64,000 nucleotides of DNA from WJMD01 sp964596015 (GTDB lineage Bacteria > Joyebacterota > Joyebacteria > Joyebacterales > Joyebacteraceae). The notes beneath the pieces are model-generated. The model did not search any database and was not told the DNA's origin. It saw nothing but the letters and a program-made list of their open reading frames with translations. The DNA lies in NCBI GenBank assembly GCA_964596015.1, contig CAZQSB010000008.1, positions 1 to 64,000 on the forward strand, given 5' to 3'. Positions 50,376 through 58,983 of this stretch are shown piece by piece; within the stretch, counting starts at the first letter, position 1; each line of letters opens with the position of its first letter. The position numbers and the translations under genes are program-made.

Positions 50376-51263
50376 CTACATCGACCTCAGGATCTCGATG
50401 CGTTTCTCGGGCGGGGGATGGGTCGAGAACATGTTGTTGAGCGCGTTCCTGTGCTCGCGCAGCGGGTTCACGATGTAGAGGTGTGCGGTCGCCTTGTTCG
50501 CCGCCTCGAGCGGCTTCGGGTCGAGAGCGATCCTCTCGAGAGCGCTGGCGAGTCCCTCCGGATAGCGGGTCAGACGGGCTCCGTTGGCGTCGGCCAGATA
50601 CTCGCGGCGTCTCGACAGCGCGAGACGCATGAGCTGGGCGATGAGAGGCGAGAGGATCGCAAGCACGACCGCGACCAGCATGATGATGGCCCCGGCCTGA
50701 CCGCCTCCCGAGCTTCTCCTTCTGCGACCCCCGAAGATGAAGCTCCTGAGCATCCAGTCGCTGACGAGCGCGACGACGCCGACAAGAACCGCCGTCAGCG
50801 TCATGAGAAGCGTGTCGTAGTCGGCGATGTGCGACATCTCGTGCGCGATCACGCCCTCGAGCTCGACACGATTGAGCTTCTTGAGAAGACCGGTGGTCAC
50901 CGCGATGACGCCGTGCTCCGGGTCCCTGCCGGTGGCGAACGCGTTGGGGGCTTCGTCATCGATGACGTAGACCCGCGGCATCGGAAGCCCCGCGGCGATG
51001 GCCAGACCCTCGACCGTGTTGTAGAGGTACGGGAACTCCGACTTCTCGGCCGGTCTGGCGCGGCTGATGGCCAGCACGATCCTGTCGCTGTGGTAGTAGC
51101 TGCCCCAGGCGGCGACGCCCGCGATGACGGCGGCAGCCACCGTTCCCCAGTGGCCCCACACCGTCGTGCGGCCGAAGATCCAGCCGAGGAACACCACGAA
51201 CGCGACGAAGACCGCCACGATGATGCCCGACCGCATCTTGTTGCTCGATATCTGTTCCCACAT
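50376..51263 (-). CDS. htpX: HtpX-type zinc metalloprotease
   Basis: 295 residues. The zinc motif HEMSHIADYD (HExxH) and the third ligand region REYLADANGA are intact. Four hydrophobic segments (two N-terminal, two flanking residues ~155-215) match HtpX, an M48 membrane protease that removes damaged membrane proteins. PRVYVIDDEAPNAFATGRDP and STHPPPEKRIEILRSM are family signatures. It is third in a LemA - 53-residue protein - HtpX cluster; LemA and HtpX are often neighbours. Confidence 0.93.
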   Translation of the reverse strand: MWEQISSNKMRSGIIVAVFVAFVVFLGWIFGRTTVWGHWGTVAAAVIAGVAAWGSYYHSDRIVLAISRARPAEKSEFPYLYNTVEGLAIAAGLPMPRVYVIDDEAPNAFATGRDPEHGVIAVTTGLLKKLNRVELEGVIAHEMSHIADYDTLLMTLTAVLVGVVALVSDWMLRSFIFGGRRRRSSGGGQAGAIIMLVAVVLAILSPLIAQLMRLALSRRREYLADANGARLTRYPEGLASALERIALDPKPLEAANKATAHLYIVNPLREHRNALNNMFSTHPPPEKRIEILRSM

Positions 51264-51300
51264 CGCGCGGCACCCGGGAAGAACGTGCGGTTGGAAGAGA

Positions 51301-51462
51301 CTATCTGATCAGCGTCGTGATACCCGCGAGGATCAGAAGAACCGCAGGTATGACGAGGTTGGGCGGTTCACCTTCCTCGGCGAGTCGCTTTCGTCCCCAG
51401 AACAGTGCGAGTCCCGCAAGGAAGTAGATGATCGCGAGGACGATCCTCACTGCGAGCAGCAT
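51301..51462 (-). CDS. 53-residue two-helix membrane protein
   Basis: An ATG at 51462 follows a near-perfect GGAGGTGATC ribosome site, and the 53 codons read as a clean membrane protein: helix 1 MLLAVRIVLAIIYFLAGLAL, a short basic/acidic loop WGRKRLAEEGEPPN, then helix 2 LVIPAVLLILAGITTLI and a final Arg. It lies 37 bases from htpX and 89 bases from lemA on the same strand, so it is probably co-transcribed. No family recognised; it may be an accessory subunit of LemA or HtpX. Confidence 0.75.
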   Translation of the reverse strand: MLLAVRIVLAIIYFLAGLALFWGRKRLAEEGEPPNLVIPAVLLILAGITTLIR

Positions 51463-51551
51463 GATCACCTCCGTGTCTGACGTCCGTTCGTGACAGGCCG
51501 CGGCCCGAACGGCGCCGGCGCGTCCGGGCCGACGTCAGCGAGGTCCTTGTC

Positions 51552-52100
51552 CTACGTGGAGAAGTCGACGCTCACCGGTCCGCGCTCGCCCTCCTCGACC
51601 GCGAAGTACTCACGCTCTGCGAATCCGAACATGTTGGCGACGATGTTGGAGGGGAACTTCTCCCGCATGTTGTCGTACATCAGCACCGAGTCGTTGTAGA
51701 ACTGCCGTGCGTAGGCGATCTTGCTCTCCGTGCCGGACAGCTCCTCCTGGAGCATCATGAAGTTCTGGTTCGCCTTGAGCTCCGGGTAGTTCTCTGCGAC
51801 GGCGAAGAGCGACTTCAGCGCACCGGTCAGCATGTTGTTGGCCTCGGCCTGGTCGCGCACGCCCTCGGCTTTCATGAGGGCGGAGCGGGCCTCGGTCACG
51901 CGCTGGAAGACCTCCTTCTCGTGCGCCGCGTATCCCTTGACCGTCTCGACCAGATTGGGGATGAGGTCGGCGCGACGCTTGAGCTGCACATCGATCTGCG
52001 ACCAGGCGTTCTCGATGCGGTTCCTGAGGACGATGAGGCGGTTGTAGGTGATGATCAGGAACCCGACGACGATGACGATGATTGCCAGGACTATGAGCAT
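51552..52100 (-). CDS. LemA family protein
   Basis: 182 residues. One N-terminal membrane helix (LIVLAIIVIVVGFLIITY), then the helical LemA core: YNRLIVLRNRIENAWSQIDV, QLKRRADLIPNLVETVKGYA, YPELKANQNFMMLQEELSGT and ARQFYNDSVLMYDNMREKFP. LemA proteins have an outward four-helix domain and unknown function; they co-occur with TPM_phosphatase or HtpX genes, as here. Confidence 0.93.
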   Translation of the reverse strand: MLIVLAIIVIVVGFLIITYNRLIVLRNRIENAWSQIDVQLKRRADLIPNLVETVKGYAAHEKEVFQRVTEARSALMKAEGVRDQAEANNMLTGALKSLFAVAENYPELKANQNFMMLQEELSGTESKIAYARQFYNDSVLMYDNMREKFPSNIVANMFGFAEREYFAVEEGERGPVSVDFST

Positions 52101-52316
52101 AGTGACATCTCCCTTCGAGTCCGGCTCGGCCGGCCCCTTTCTCTTCTCCGCCGACGACCACGTCAGATCGGCCCCACCGCGCCGGAGCTTGAGCTTCTAT
52201 ATCATGTCGCTCCCGGCTTTTCCAGTCAATGGTCTCGTGTCGGCTTGACCGCCGTTCCCGGTGGGTATACCATCCTCAGGCTCTTTCTTCTCACGTCGCT
52301 GCGAAAGGGAGGCGCC

Positions 52317-52721
52317 GTGCCGGTCACGTTCAGCGTGAGGACCCCCGGGAAGACGTCGTTCGTCAACATCACGTCCGAAGTGCGGAAGGCCCTCGGTGAG
52401 CTCGGCGTGAACGACGGCGCCGTGCTGGTCTACGTGCCTCATACGACCGCCGCCGTGACGATCAACGAGAGCGCCGACCCGGCCGTCGCCACGGACATCG
52501 ACGCGACACTCTCCCGGCTCGTTCCTCGCGACGGACACTACCGCCATGCCGAGGGGAACTCCGACGGCCATGTCAAGTCGAGTCTGGTCGGTTGCTCGGA
52601 GACGCTCCTGGTCGAGAATGGGGAACTTGTGCTGGGAACCTGGCAGGGCGTGTTCCTCTGTGAGTTCGACGGACCCAGAACGAGGAAGGTCCACGTGGGC
52701 GTCCTCCGGGACGCGGGATAG
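52317..52721 (+). CDS. YjbQ/UPF0047 family protein
   Basis: 134 residues from GTG 52317 after AAAGGGAGG. The family pattern is complete: VNITSEVRKALGELGVNDGA, VYVPHTTAAVTINESADP, HAEGNSDGHVKSSLVGCSET and GTWQGVFLCEFDGPRTRKVHV. Some members can perform thiamin-phosphate-synthase-like chemistry in vitro, but the physiological role is unresolved. Confidence 0.93.
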   Translation: MPVTFSVRTPGKTSFVNITSEVRKALGELGVNDGAVLVYVPHTTAAVTINESADPAVATDIDATLSRLVPRDGHYRHAEGNSDGHVKSSLVGCSETLLVENGELVLGTWQGVFLCEFDGPRTRKVHVGVLRDAG

Positions 52722-52743
52722 CAACAGGTGCAGGGAGGAAGTC

Positions 52744-53355
52744 ATGCGGAAGTGGATGTCAGCTCTCGTACTCGTCTGCCTCGTCGTCGCGGCCGGCCCA
52801 GTCTCCGCTGACGAGGTGACCGACGCGATGGCCAGTGCCGAGCAGGCGTACGCGGCGGACGACTACAAGGAGGCGAGCACACAGCTTCAGACCGCGCTCG
52901 TCGAGGTCAACAAGATCATGATCGGACTGATACAGGAAGCTCTGCCGGACGCGCCTTCCGGATGGACCGCCGATGATCCCGAAGGAATGGACACGGGCGC
53001 GTTCGGTCTGGGGTTCTTCTCGAACCTCATGGTCTCGAGGACCTACTACCCGCCGAACGACTCGTCCATCGACGTGTCCGTCGCCGCGAACTCGCCCATG
53101 ATCGGAGCGCTCCAGGCGTTCCTCTCGAACCCGATGCTCGCTTCGATGTCGGGCCAGGAGATGGAGAAGACGGAGATCTGCGGCAACGACGCCATCGAGG
53201 AGTTCAGCGAGGAGAACGACCAGGCGTCCATCAACATCCTGGCCGGCCGGTCGACGCTCATCAGCATCGAGGGTGACGGGTTCGCGGACGAGGAGCACGT
53301 GCGGACCCTCGCCGGGATGATCGACTGCGGCACGATCGTGGAGCTGGTGGAGTAG
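52744..53355 (+). CDS. exported protein of unknown function
   Basis: 203 residues, start ATG 52744 after GGGAGGAAG, 22 bases from the YjbQ gene. Signal peptide to about PVSADE. The mature start AMASAEQAYAADDYKEASTQ looks like one TPR-type helix pair; the rest (YYPPNDSSIDVSVAANSPMI, MEKTEICGNDAIEEFSEEND) resembles a compact domain with two cysteines. Family not recognised, though the pattern recalls small periplasmic proteins of proteobacteria with a TPR start. Confidence 0.55.
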   Translation: MRKWMSALVLVCLVVAAGPVSADEVTDAMASAEQAYAADDYKEASTQLQTALVEVNKIMIGLIQEALPDAPSGWTADDPEGMDTGAFGLGFFSNLMVSRTYYPPNDSSIDVSVAANSPMIGALQAFLSNPMLASMSGQEMEKTEICGNDAIEEFSEENDQASINILAGRSTLISIEGDGFADEEHVRTLAGMIDCGTIVELVE

Positions 53356-53411
53356 GGAACTCGAGGACGTCGAAGAGCCTCTTGGGGTCTTCGAAGTGCC
53401 TTCGCACAGGT

Positions 53412-54359
53412 TCAGCGCGTCTCCCGACGGTCTCGGGAGGCGCGCTGTTTCGTGTGGCGCCAGATGAGCCAGGCGGCCCAGATGCCGACCGCGAACGTCG
53501 TGAGAAGCCCCGCCTCCGGTCCGTAGCTGCCGCCCGTCAGGCGGGACTCCGTCTCAAGCTCGGTGATCTCGAGCATGCCGTGGATCGGCAGGCCGCTGAC
53601 CGGAAGCGAATAGACGTATCCCAGAAGGAAGTTCCACGCGAAGTGGAACCCGATGGGCATCCAGAGCGATCTCGTTCTCAGGTAGATGGCCGCCAGCAGC
53701 GCGCCGATGAGCGCGGTGTTGATGAGCCCGGTCGGGTCGGCGCCCGGGTTCGCGAAGTGCAGGACGGCGAAGAGGAGGCTCGACACGATGACGGCGGCGA
53801 CCTTGCTGCCTCGCTCCTCCAGGGCCTGCAGGACGTAGCCGCGGAACATGAGCTCCTCGTACACGCCGACCGACAGAAAGGCGATGAGGGCGCCGATGAA
53901 GTAGGCCGCTACGGGCGTCCCGGGCGGGGCGGGTCTCGCGAATCCCTCCACGCGGATGGTCCCCGTCGCCCACGAGAAGACGAAGATCACCGTGAGAATG
54001 ACGAAGGCGAGGGCGCAGCCGCGGGCGAAGTCGGCGCCGGCGCCGGGTCTCAGAGACACGCCGAGGTCGGTGAGGGGGCGCCTGTCGAAGACCCGAAGGA
54101 AGAGCCAGGTGTAGAGGATGCTGTAGAGGCCGGTCGCGATGGCGATGGGCAGGAGCCACGGCGCGATCATCTCGAGGATCTGGTCCATCGACATCGTCGG
54201 CGACGCCACCCCGATGTCCGGCTCCGGGATGAGACCGGCGCCCATGAGAATGCCCGCTCCGATGGCGACGGCGACGGAAAGCGCGATCGCCAGGGCGAAG
54301 TAACCCAGGATGAACAGGATGATCCGGATGTAGGGGTTCAGCGAGGAGCGTGAGCGCAC
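53412..54359 (-). CDS. CPBP family intramembrane metalloprotease
   Basis: 315 residues with eight or so hydrophobic helices. The CPBP (Abi/CAAX-type) motifs are intact: EELMFRG, then LLFAVLHFANP and the third site GFHFAWN. These proteases cleave within membranes and are linked to prenyl-protein processing or peptide immunity. A large hairpin (53414-53447) overlaps the 3' end and may terminate it. It is followed on the same strand upstream by two lipoprotein genes. Confidence 0.9.
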   Translation of the reverse strand: MRSRSSLNPYIRIILFILGYFALAIALSVAVAIGAGILMGAGLIPEPDIGVASPTMSMDQILEMIAPWLLPIAIATGLYSILYTWLFLRVFDRRPLTDLGVSLRPGAGADFARGCALAFVILTVIFVFSWATGTIRVEGFARPAPPGTPVAAYFIGALIAFLSVGVYEELMFRGYVLQALEERGSKVAAVIVSSLLFAVLHFANPGADPTGLINTALIGALLAAIYLRTRSLWMPIGFHFAWNFLLGYVYSLPVSGLPIHGMLEITELETESRLTGGSYGPEAGLLTTFAVGIWAAWLIWRHTKQRASRDRRETR

Positions 54360-54371
54360 GGTCGGCCTCCG

Positions 54372-55001
54372 TCAGTCTTCAGCGCGGAAGATGTTCTTCA
54401 GACTGCCCCACGAGATCGACTCGCGACCCGCGAGCGGCGCGAACGGGTCGAGGTCCTCCCACTGGTTGATCTCCCAGAGTGTGTCTCCGGTCGCCGCCAG
54501 GGCGAGAGGGTCGATCTGGAACACGAAGCGCGCCCCGACGGTCGTCGTGTAGAGGGCGGGCTCGTCGCCGTCGACGCGCACCATGAGCTCCACGTTCTCG
54601 TCGTACTGCCAGCCGACCGGGTCGCCCGGCTGGGGTCCGGGGATCACCTCGGGGGGTCCGAAGGTCGCCAGCGAGAGCGAGATGCTGTCGACCCCCGCGG
54701 CCGCTCCGAACATGGTCTGATGGATCTGCCGCTCGGTGGCGCGGTTCCACGAGTTCGGCAGGTCGGGATTCCCGATGCACTCGTCCTCGTTGAGGAAGAA
54801 CACGAAGCCCTCGGCGAGGCAGTCGAGATAGGCATCGGCGTCCTCCGCCTCGTAGGCCATCACGAGTTTCTCGAGCACGCCGTCAGGGGTCGTCCGCTCG
54901 GGATAGCCGTTGTCATCGGGTCCCGTGGACGAGCTGCCGCATCCCGCCGCGAGCGCGAGCGCGGCCGGCAGCAAGAACAGTCCCAACATTCTCCTGTACA
55001 T
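54372..55001 (-). CDS. lipoprotein with SWG tail motif (paralog 1)
   Basis: 209 residues; start at 55001 after GGGAGGAG. Lipobox LAAGC gives lipid attachment at Cys20. The body starts TPDGVLEKLVMAYEAEDADA, YLDCLAEGFVFFL, a pattern of NTF2/SnoaL-like domains with a YLDCLA core. The end reads GRESISWGSLKNIFRAED. Paralog of the gene at 55190. Ends 12 bases before the CPBP gene. Confidence 0.65.
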   Translation of the reverse strand: MYRRMLGLFLLPAALALAAGCGSSSTGPDDNGYPERTTPDGVLEKLVMAYEAEDADAYLDCLAEGFVFFLNEDECIGNPDLPNSWNRATERQIHQTMFGAAAGVDSISLSLATFGPPEVIPGPQPGDPVGWQYDENVELMVRVDGDEPALYTTTVGARFVFQIDPLALAATGDTLWEINQWEDLDPFAPLAGRESISWGSLKNIFRAED

Positions 55002-55137
55002 CGACTCCTCCCATCCTGCGCCTCGGGCGAGGCGACGCCCGCCTCCCGTTGCGCATATGATACACGAAGAAGAGGATGTGCGCACGCGCGGGAGCGCGCG
55101 AGGCCTCAGTGAGCGGTAGACGCCGCGCGACGCAGAA

Positions 55138-55161
55138 GGCCCCGCGCTCGCGCGCGGGGCC
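55138..55161 (-). terminator. terminator between the two lipoprotein genes
   Basis: GGCCCCGCGC / GCGCGGGGCC with loop TCGC, just past the 3' end of the gene at 55190. GGCCTCAGTGAGC follows it (55158-55170) and is also present at 55112-55124. Confidence 0.7.
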
Positions 55162-55189
55162 TCAGTGAGCAGACTCTCCGCAGCCGGTG

Positions 55190-55813
55190 TCAGCGATAGA
55201 GCGCCTTGATGCTGCCCCAGGATGATTCCTCGGACCGTCCCCATTCACCGGAGAGGTCCTCCCACCGGATGATCTCGTAGAGCGTCTCGCCCTCGGGGCC
55301 GGTCTCGTCCGGGTCGATGCGGAAGACGAACTCGATGTCCGCGTCGGCGCGAAGCTGGAGGTTGTTCGGGAACCAGATCCTGAGGTCGGAGTTCAGCCGA
55401 TACGTCCAGCGGTCGTCCATGGGGTCGTGCTGGTCCGCGCCCTCGTTATGCTCGTACAGCACGGTGATCAGCGTCAGCGTGATCCTCTCGACCTCGAGAG
55501 CGGGGTTCTGCACCTGGTCGTCCCCGAACATTCTCCGATGGATGGTCTCCTCGGTCTGGCGTCCCCAGTACTCGGGGAGCGACGTGTCGCCGTCGAGGTC
55601 GACCTCGGCGAGGTGGAACGTGAAGTCGTCCGCCAGGCAGTCGAGATACGCCTCGCAGTCCATGTCGGCGTACGCCACCTGGAAGAGGGTGATGACGTTC
55701 TCAGGGGTGTCGCGGAGCGTCTCGGGCTCCTCGTATTCGTCGGGCCCGACCGACGAGTCGCTGCAGCCGCAGACCAGGACCGCGGCGGCCAGAACAGCGC
55801 ACAGTCTTCGCAT
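55190..55813 (-). CDS. lipoprotein with SWG tail motif (paralog 2)
   Basis: 207 residues from ATG 55813. Signal with lipobox LVCGC. DTPENVITLFQVAYADMDCE and YLDCLADDFTFHL parallel the first part of paralog 1; RQTEETIHRRMFG matches its RATERQIHQTMFG. The terminus EESSWGSIKALYR is nearly identical to that of the protein at 49648. Likely an NTF2-like outer-membrane or periplasmic lipoprotein; ligand unknown. Confidence 0.65.
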   Translation of the reverse strand: MRRLCAVLAAAVLVCGCSDSSVGPDEYEEPETLRDTPENVITLFQVAYADMDCEAYLDCLADDFTFHLAEVDLDGDTSLPEYWGRQTEETIHRRMFGDDQVQNPALEVERITLTLITVLYEHNEGADQHDPMDDRWTYRLNSDLRIWFPNNLQLRADADIEFVFRIDPDETGPEGETLYEIIRWEDLSGEWGRSEESSWGSIKALYR

Positions 55814-56542
55814 GGGAATCCTCGCTGAACGAGATGGCGGTGGGGACAGACGTCCGCTCTTCGTGCACATTATCGCACATGGAGAACGGTCAGTCAACCA
55901 AAGTGGTTCTTCCGCTCCGAGGGCGTGGCGACTCGAGCGGTCCGGGCCGACTGATTCAACGCCGCGACGCCGCTGTGCTGACTCTCGCGGGGAGCGGCCC
56001 ACAGAGGCCGCAGCCCTCCGGTGTCCGGTTCTTCGTTCACAGCAGTATCAACGCAGTTGACAGCGTGCGGGATACATCCGTGGAAGCGCTCCCGCGGCCG
56101 CGTCATCCGCGATGCCCCCAGCCCCTCACGGGGCCTGGACTTACGTGGGGCTCACGCCGGATGGAGGAGGACTCGAAGAGATACTGGCACGGTGGTTGTT
56201 ATGAAAGGGCATCGAGCGCTTGCGCCCTGCGCGGGACGCGGTGAGGCCGGGCGAGGGAGTTCTGAAAAGGGGCAGAGCTTCCCTCGTCCCGGCACTCGCC
56301 GAAACCTCCGAGATGGACCTCCCGCGGCGCCTTCTCTCCGCGCCGCAGCGACGTCTCCTCCGGATCGTCGGCTGCGCGCCGGCCCGCCCTCGGTACATCC
56401 TTCTTGCAGAGCCCGGGATCGTTGAGTAAACTCCTCTCCAGTGACGTCATACATCGAGCGAGGCCGGGCGGCGCGTGGCCGCCCGCCGCGTCCGTTTTGC
56501 TGGTGTTCCCACCGCAGACCCGAGAGGCATCTGGAGGTATCG
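55814..56542. other. 729-base region without a supported gene
   Basis: Open frames here have no signal peptide, ribosome site or recognisable motif. The only regulatory-looking site is CTGGCACGGTGGTTGTT (56184-56200), one base off the sigma-54 consensus, 343 bases before the PorV-like gene. GC content stays high throughout. Confidence 0.5.
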
Positions 56543-57451
56543 ATGAAGCGCGCGGCTCTTCTGCTCGTGGCCCTGACTCTGATCGCGGCGAGCGCGGCGC
56601 ACGCCGAGGACGGGACGACCGGTCTTGCGTTCCTGAAGCTGGGCGTCGGAGCCCGCGCCATCGGCATCGGGGACGCCTACGCAGCGGTCGGGGGAGACGC
56701 GTCCTCGATCTACTGGAACCCCGCGGGGACGGTCGCCGTCGACAACATCGACGTGCTGCTGATGCACAGCGAGTGGTTCGAGGGAATCCGCTACGAGTAC
56801 CTGGGAGCGGTGCGGTCCGACGGCTGCCAGGCGTTCGGCGTCGGCGTCGTCGGCCTCTACGTGAACGACCTCGAGCGACGCGAGGGCCCGACCAGCGAGC
56901 CTCTCGGCGACTTCGGCGTCTTCGACTTCGCCCTGACGGGAACCTACGCCCGGCGGCTGACGGACGAGCTGGACGCGGGGGCCTCGGTCAAGTTCCTGCG
57001 TTCGGAGATCGACGACGAGAGCGCCGGCGGGTTCGCGTTCGACGCCGGAGCGCAGTACCGCGTTCCGGCCGTCCGCGGTCTCTCGCTCGGAGTCTCGGTC
57101 CACAACCTCGGCGCCCAGATGAAGTACGTCGAGGACGCCTTCGACCTTCCGGTGCTGGGACGCGTGGGCGCGGCGTACACGACGCCGTTCGACGCGCTGA
57201 ACGGGGACATCCTCGTGGTCGCCGATGCCGTGATTCCGACGGACGGCGACACGAAGGTCCACGCCGGGCTGGAGTACGAATACAACGACCTCGTCGCTCT
57301 CAGGTTCGGGTACCGGAGCGGATGGGACAACCAGAACATCTCGGCGGGGTTCGGGGCGAAGGTGAGGAACTTCAGGATCGACTACGCGTACGTCCCCTTC
57401 TATTCCGATCTGGGCGACACGCACCGCATCTCACTCGGGTTCGCTCTCTGA
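56543..57451 (+). CDS. PorV/PorQ-like outer-membrane barrel protein
   Basis: 302 residues from ATG 56543 after GGAGG. Signal peptide ends near AAHAE. The start of the mature protein, FLKLGVGARAIGIGDAYAAV followed by GGDASSIYWNPAG, is the PorV/PorQ (UPF0164) signature; long strands and YAYVPFYSDLGDTHRISLGF at the end are the usual barrel closure. PorV is part of the type IX secretion surface complex, which fits the FlgD-type tails of four proteins in this window. Its 3' end overlaps the convergent LpxH-like gene by 21 bases. Confidence 0.8.
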   Translation: MKRAALLLVALTLIAASAAHAEDGTTGLAFLKLGVGARAIGIGDAYAAVGGDASSIYWNPAGTVAVDNIDVLLMHSEWFEGIRYEYLGAVRSDGCQAFGVGVVGLYVNDLERREGPTSEPLGDFGVFDFALTGTYARRLTDELDAGASVKFLRSEIDDESAGGFAFDAGAQYRVPAVRGLSLGVSVHNLGAQMKYVEDAFDLPVLGRVGAAYTTPFDALNGDILVVADAVIPTDGDTKVHAGLEYEYNDLVALRFGYRSGWDNQNISAGFGAKVRNFRIDYAYVPFYSDLGDTHRISLGFAL

Positions 57452-58327
57452 CGGGCCGCCCGCCGGCCCCCGACAGCTCTCCCTGAGTTCGAGCGGCTGA
57501 AGGTCGCCGTCTCTCCATGCGTAGTGTCGAAATCCTCTCTCATCAAGATGTAGCGCGGCCCGCTCGTGCTGCCAGTCGCCGACGACGACCGCGTCGCCGT
57601 GGGGCGTCGTCCAGTGCGCCGGGCGGTGGAGATGGCCGACGACGACGGCGTCGTGCGGGCCCTCCGCGAGCTTCTCGATGAGGAACTCCTTCATCGGCCC
57701 CATCGCGCGTCGGATGCGTTCCTCCGTGATCTCGGACAGGCCGGAAGCCCAGCGACCGATGGCGGCGCCGAGCGATGGATGGAGCAACCGGAACGCCGCG
57801 ATGGCGGGCCCGCTTCGGATGAGGGCCTTGAGGGTCTTGTACCGGAGGTCGCCCGGCGGGAGGCCGTCGCCGTGCGCTATGAATAGCCTGCGGCCGCAGT
57901 GCGTCGTATCAACAGGGTCGCGGTGCACCCGCGCCCCGCTCATGCGTTCCATCGCTTTACCTGCCCAGTAGTCGTGGTTTCCGCCGAGGAAATGGACCGA
58001 CACGCCCGATGCGCTCAGCTTCTGAAGCGCCTCGAGCACGGCCGAGTGGCCCCTCGTCGGACCGCCGCGGTACTCGAACCAGAAGTCGAAGATGTCGCCG
58101 ACGAGATAGAGGTGTGAGGCACGTTCAGGAAGGAAGGACAGGAGGTCGAGAAGTTCGCGCCTGCGGCGCACGTCGGGTGCTTCGCGACTGATGGTATCCG
58201 AAGTGTCGCGGCCGGAGCGGCCCGAACAAGAGCGCTCCCGCGAGGCCGGCCACTCGGGCTCAAGATGAGCGTCGGCCAGGAACCAGACCTTCTCCGACGC
58301 AGTGCTCTCGTCCCGGTTCCGCGCCAC
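57431..58327 (-). CDS. LpxH-like metallophosphoesterase (UDP-2,3-diacylglucosamine hydrolase type)
   Basis: 298 residues from GTG 58327, six bases after AAGGAG. The motifs LADAHLEP (DxH), GDIFDFWFEY (GDxxDFW), GGNHDYW, AHGDGL and GHLHRP make a complete dinuclear metallophosphatase site of the LpxH class. LpxH removes UMP in lipid A synthesis, so an outer membrane with lipid A is suggested. An extra ~40-residue insert after the first motif (RERSCSGRSGRDTSD) is unusual. Confidence 0.85.
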   Translation of the reverse strand: MARNRDESTASEKVWFLADAHLEPEWPASRERSCSGRSGRDTSDTISREAPDVRRRRELLDLLSFLPERASHLYLVGDIFDFWFEYRGGPTRGHSAVLEALQKLSASGVSVHFLGGNHDYWAGKAMERMSGARVHRDPVDTTHCGRRLFIAHGDGLPPGDLRYKTLKALIRSGPAIAAFRLLHPSLGAAIGRWASGLSEITEERIRRAMGPMKEFLIEKLAEGPHDAVVVGHLHRPAHWTTPHGDAVVVGDWQHERAALHLDERGFRHYAWRDGDLQPLELRESCRGPAGGPSESEPE

Positions 58328-58360
58328 GCGTGCTCCTTCGAAACCGAATCGGCTTGACCG

Positions 58361-58388
58361 GATGCAACCAGAACGATACAGTTGCATC
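58361..58388 (-). promoter_or_regulatory. inverted repeat in the LpxH-like leader
   Basis: GATGCAAC (58361-58368) and GTTGCATC (58381-58388) are perfect inverted arms with 12 bases between, 34-61 bases before the GTG. Could be an operator or a leader hairpin. Confidence 0.4.
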
Positions 58389-58532
58389 TGAATAGGTGAG
58401 CCGCAAAAGGCGGCCCGATGGGAGGTTCGGGATAATGAGCGGTCACTCGTTCAGTGAGTCGCTCCGAATGCCCGAGTATACCTTACAGCGCGGCCGGGCG
58501 GCAAGGTCAAGCAGGTCCGCGGAGGTGGTACG

Positions 58533-58874
58533 ATGGCATCGCTCTGGGATGATGTGAAGAACGCGATTGTCGACGGGTATGTGTACGCTGCGGACAAGGC
58601 CGAGGAGCTGACCCAGATCGGACGAGCGCGCGTCGAGATCCTCAGGCTGAATCGCGCCATCGCGCGCGCCATGACGAGGATCGGCGGCAGGACCTTCGAG
58701 CTCTTCGAGGCGCACGAGGAGGATACGCTCGGAGAGGACGAGGAGATCCGGAACGCGATCGAGCGCATCAAGACCCTTCAGCAGCGCATCGCCGAGTGGG
58801 AAGAGGAGATCGAGAAGGCCAAGGAAGAGCGAGACCAGAAGGAGCTCGAAGATTCAACGGACGGCTCCGACTGA
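58533..58874 (+). CDS. small coiled-coil protein
   Basis: 113 residues from ATG 58533 after GCGGAGGTGG. No signal peptide. Residues ~20-50 are amphipathic helix (AEELTQIGRARVEILRLNRA), and ~70-105 a strongly charged coiled coil (RIKTLQQRIAEWEEEIEKAK). Resembles small cytoplasmic/membrane-associated coiled-coil proteins found beside HtrA-type proteases, but no family is assigned. Confidence 0.6.
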   Translation: MASLWDDVKNAIVDGYVYAADKAEELTQIGRARVEILRLNRAIARAMTRIGGRTFELFEAHEEDTLGEDEEIRNAIERIKTLQQRIAEWEEEIEKAKEERDQKELEDSTDGSD

Positions 58875-58903
58875 ACTTCGAATCAGATAGGCAGGCTACT
58901 CCG

Positions 58904-58927
58904 GTCCTCCCGGCCTGCCGGGAGGAC
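58904..58927 (+). terminator. perfect 24-bp palindrome before the DegP gene
   Basis: GTCCTCCCGGC-CT-GCCGGGAGGAC lies 30 bases after the coiled-coil gene and 56 before the protease. As RNA it forms a tight hairpin; as DNA it could be an operator. Confidence 0.5.
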
Positions 58928-58983
58928 GACCTGTCTCAGGGAGCTTACAGGGGACTTCAGGACCCATTCCGAGGAGAGAGAAC

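Noticed and set aside
56038..56060. GCAGTATCAACGCAG resembles a cDNA adapter sequence
   Set aside because: The match is incomplete and the flanks continue with normal composition, so contamination is not supported.
56184..56200. Sigma-54 promoter for the PorV-like gene
   Set aside because: One mismatch in the -12 element and more than 340 bases from the gene; kept only as a note in the empty-region entry.
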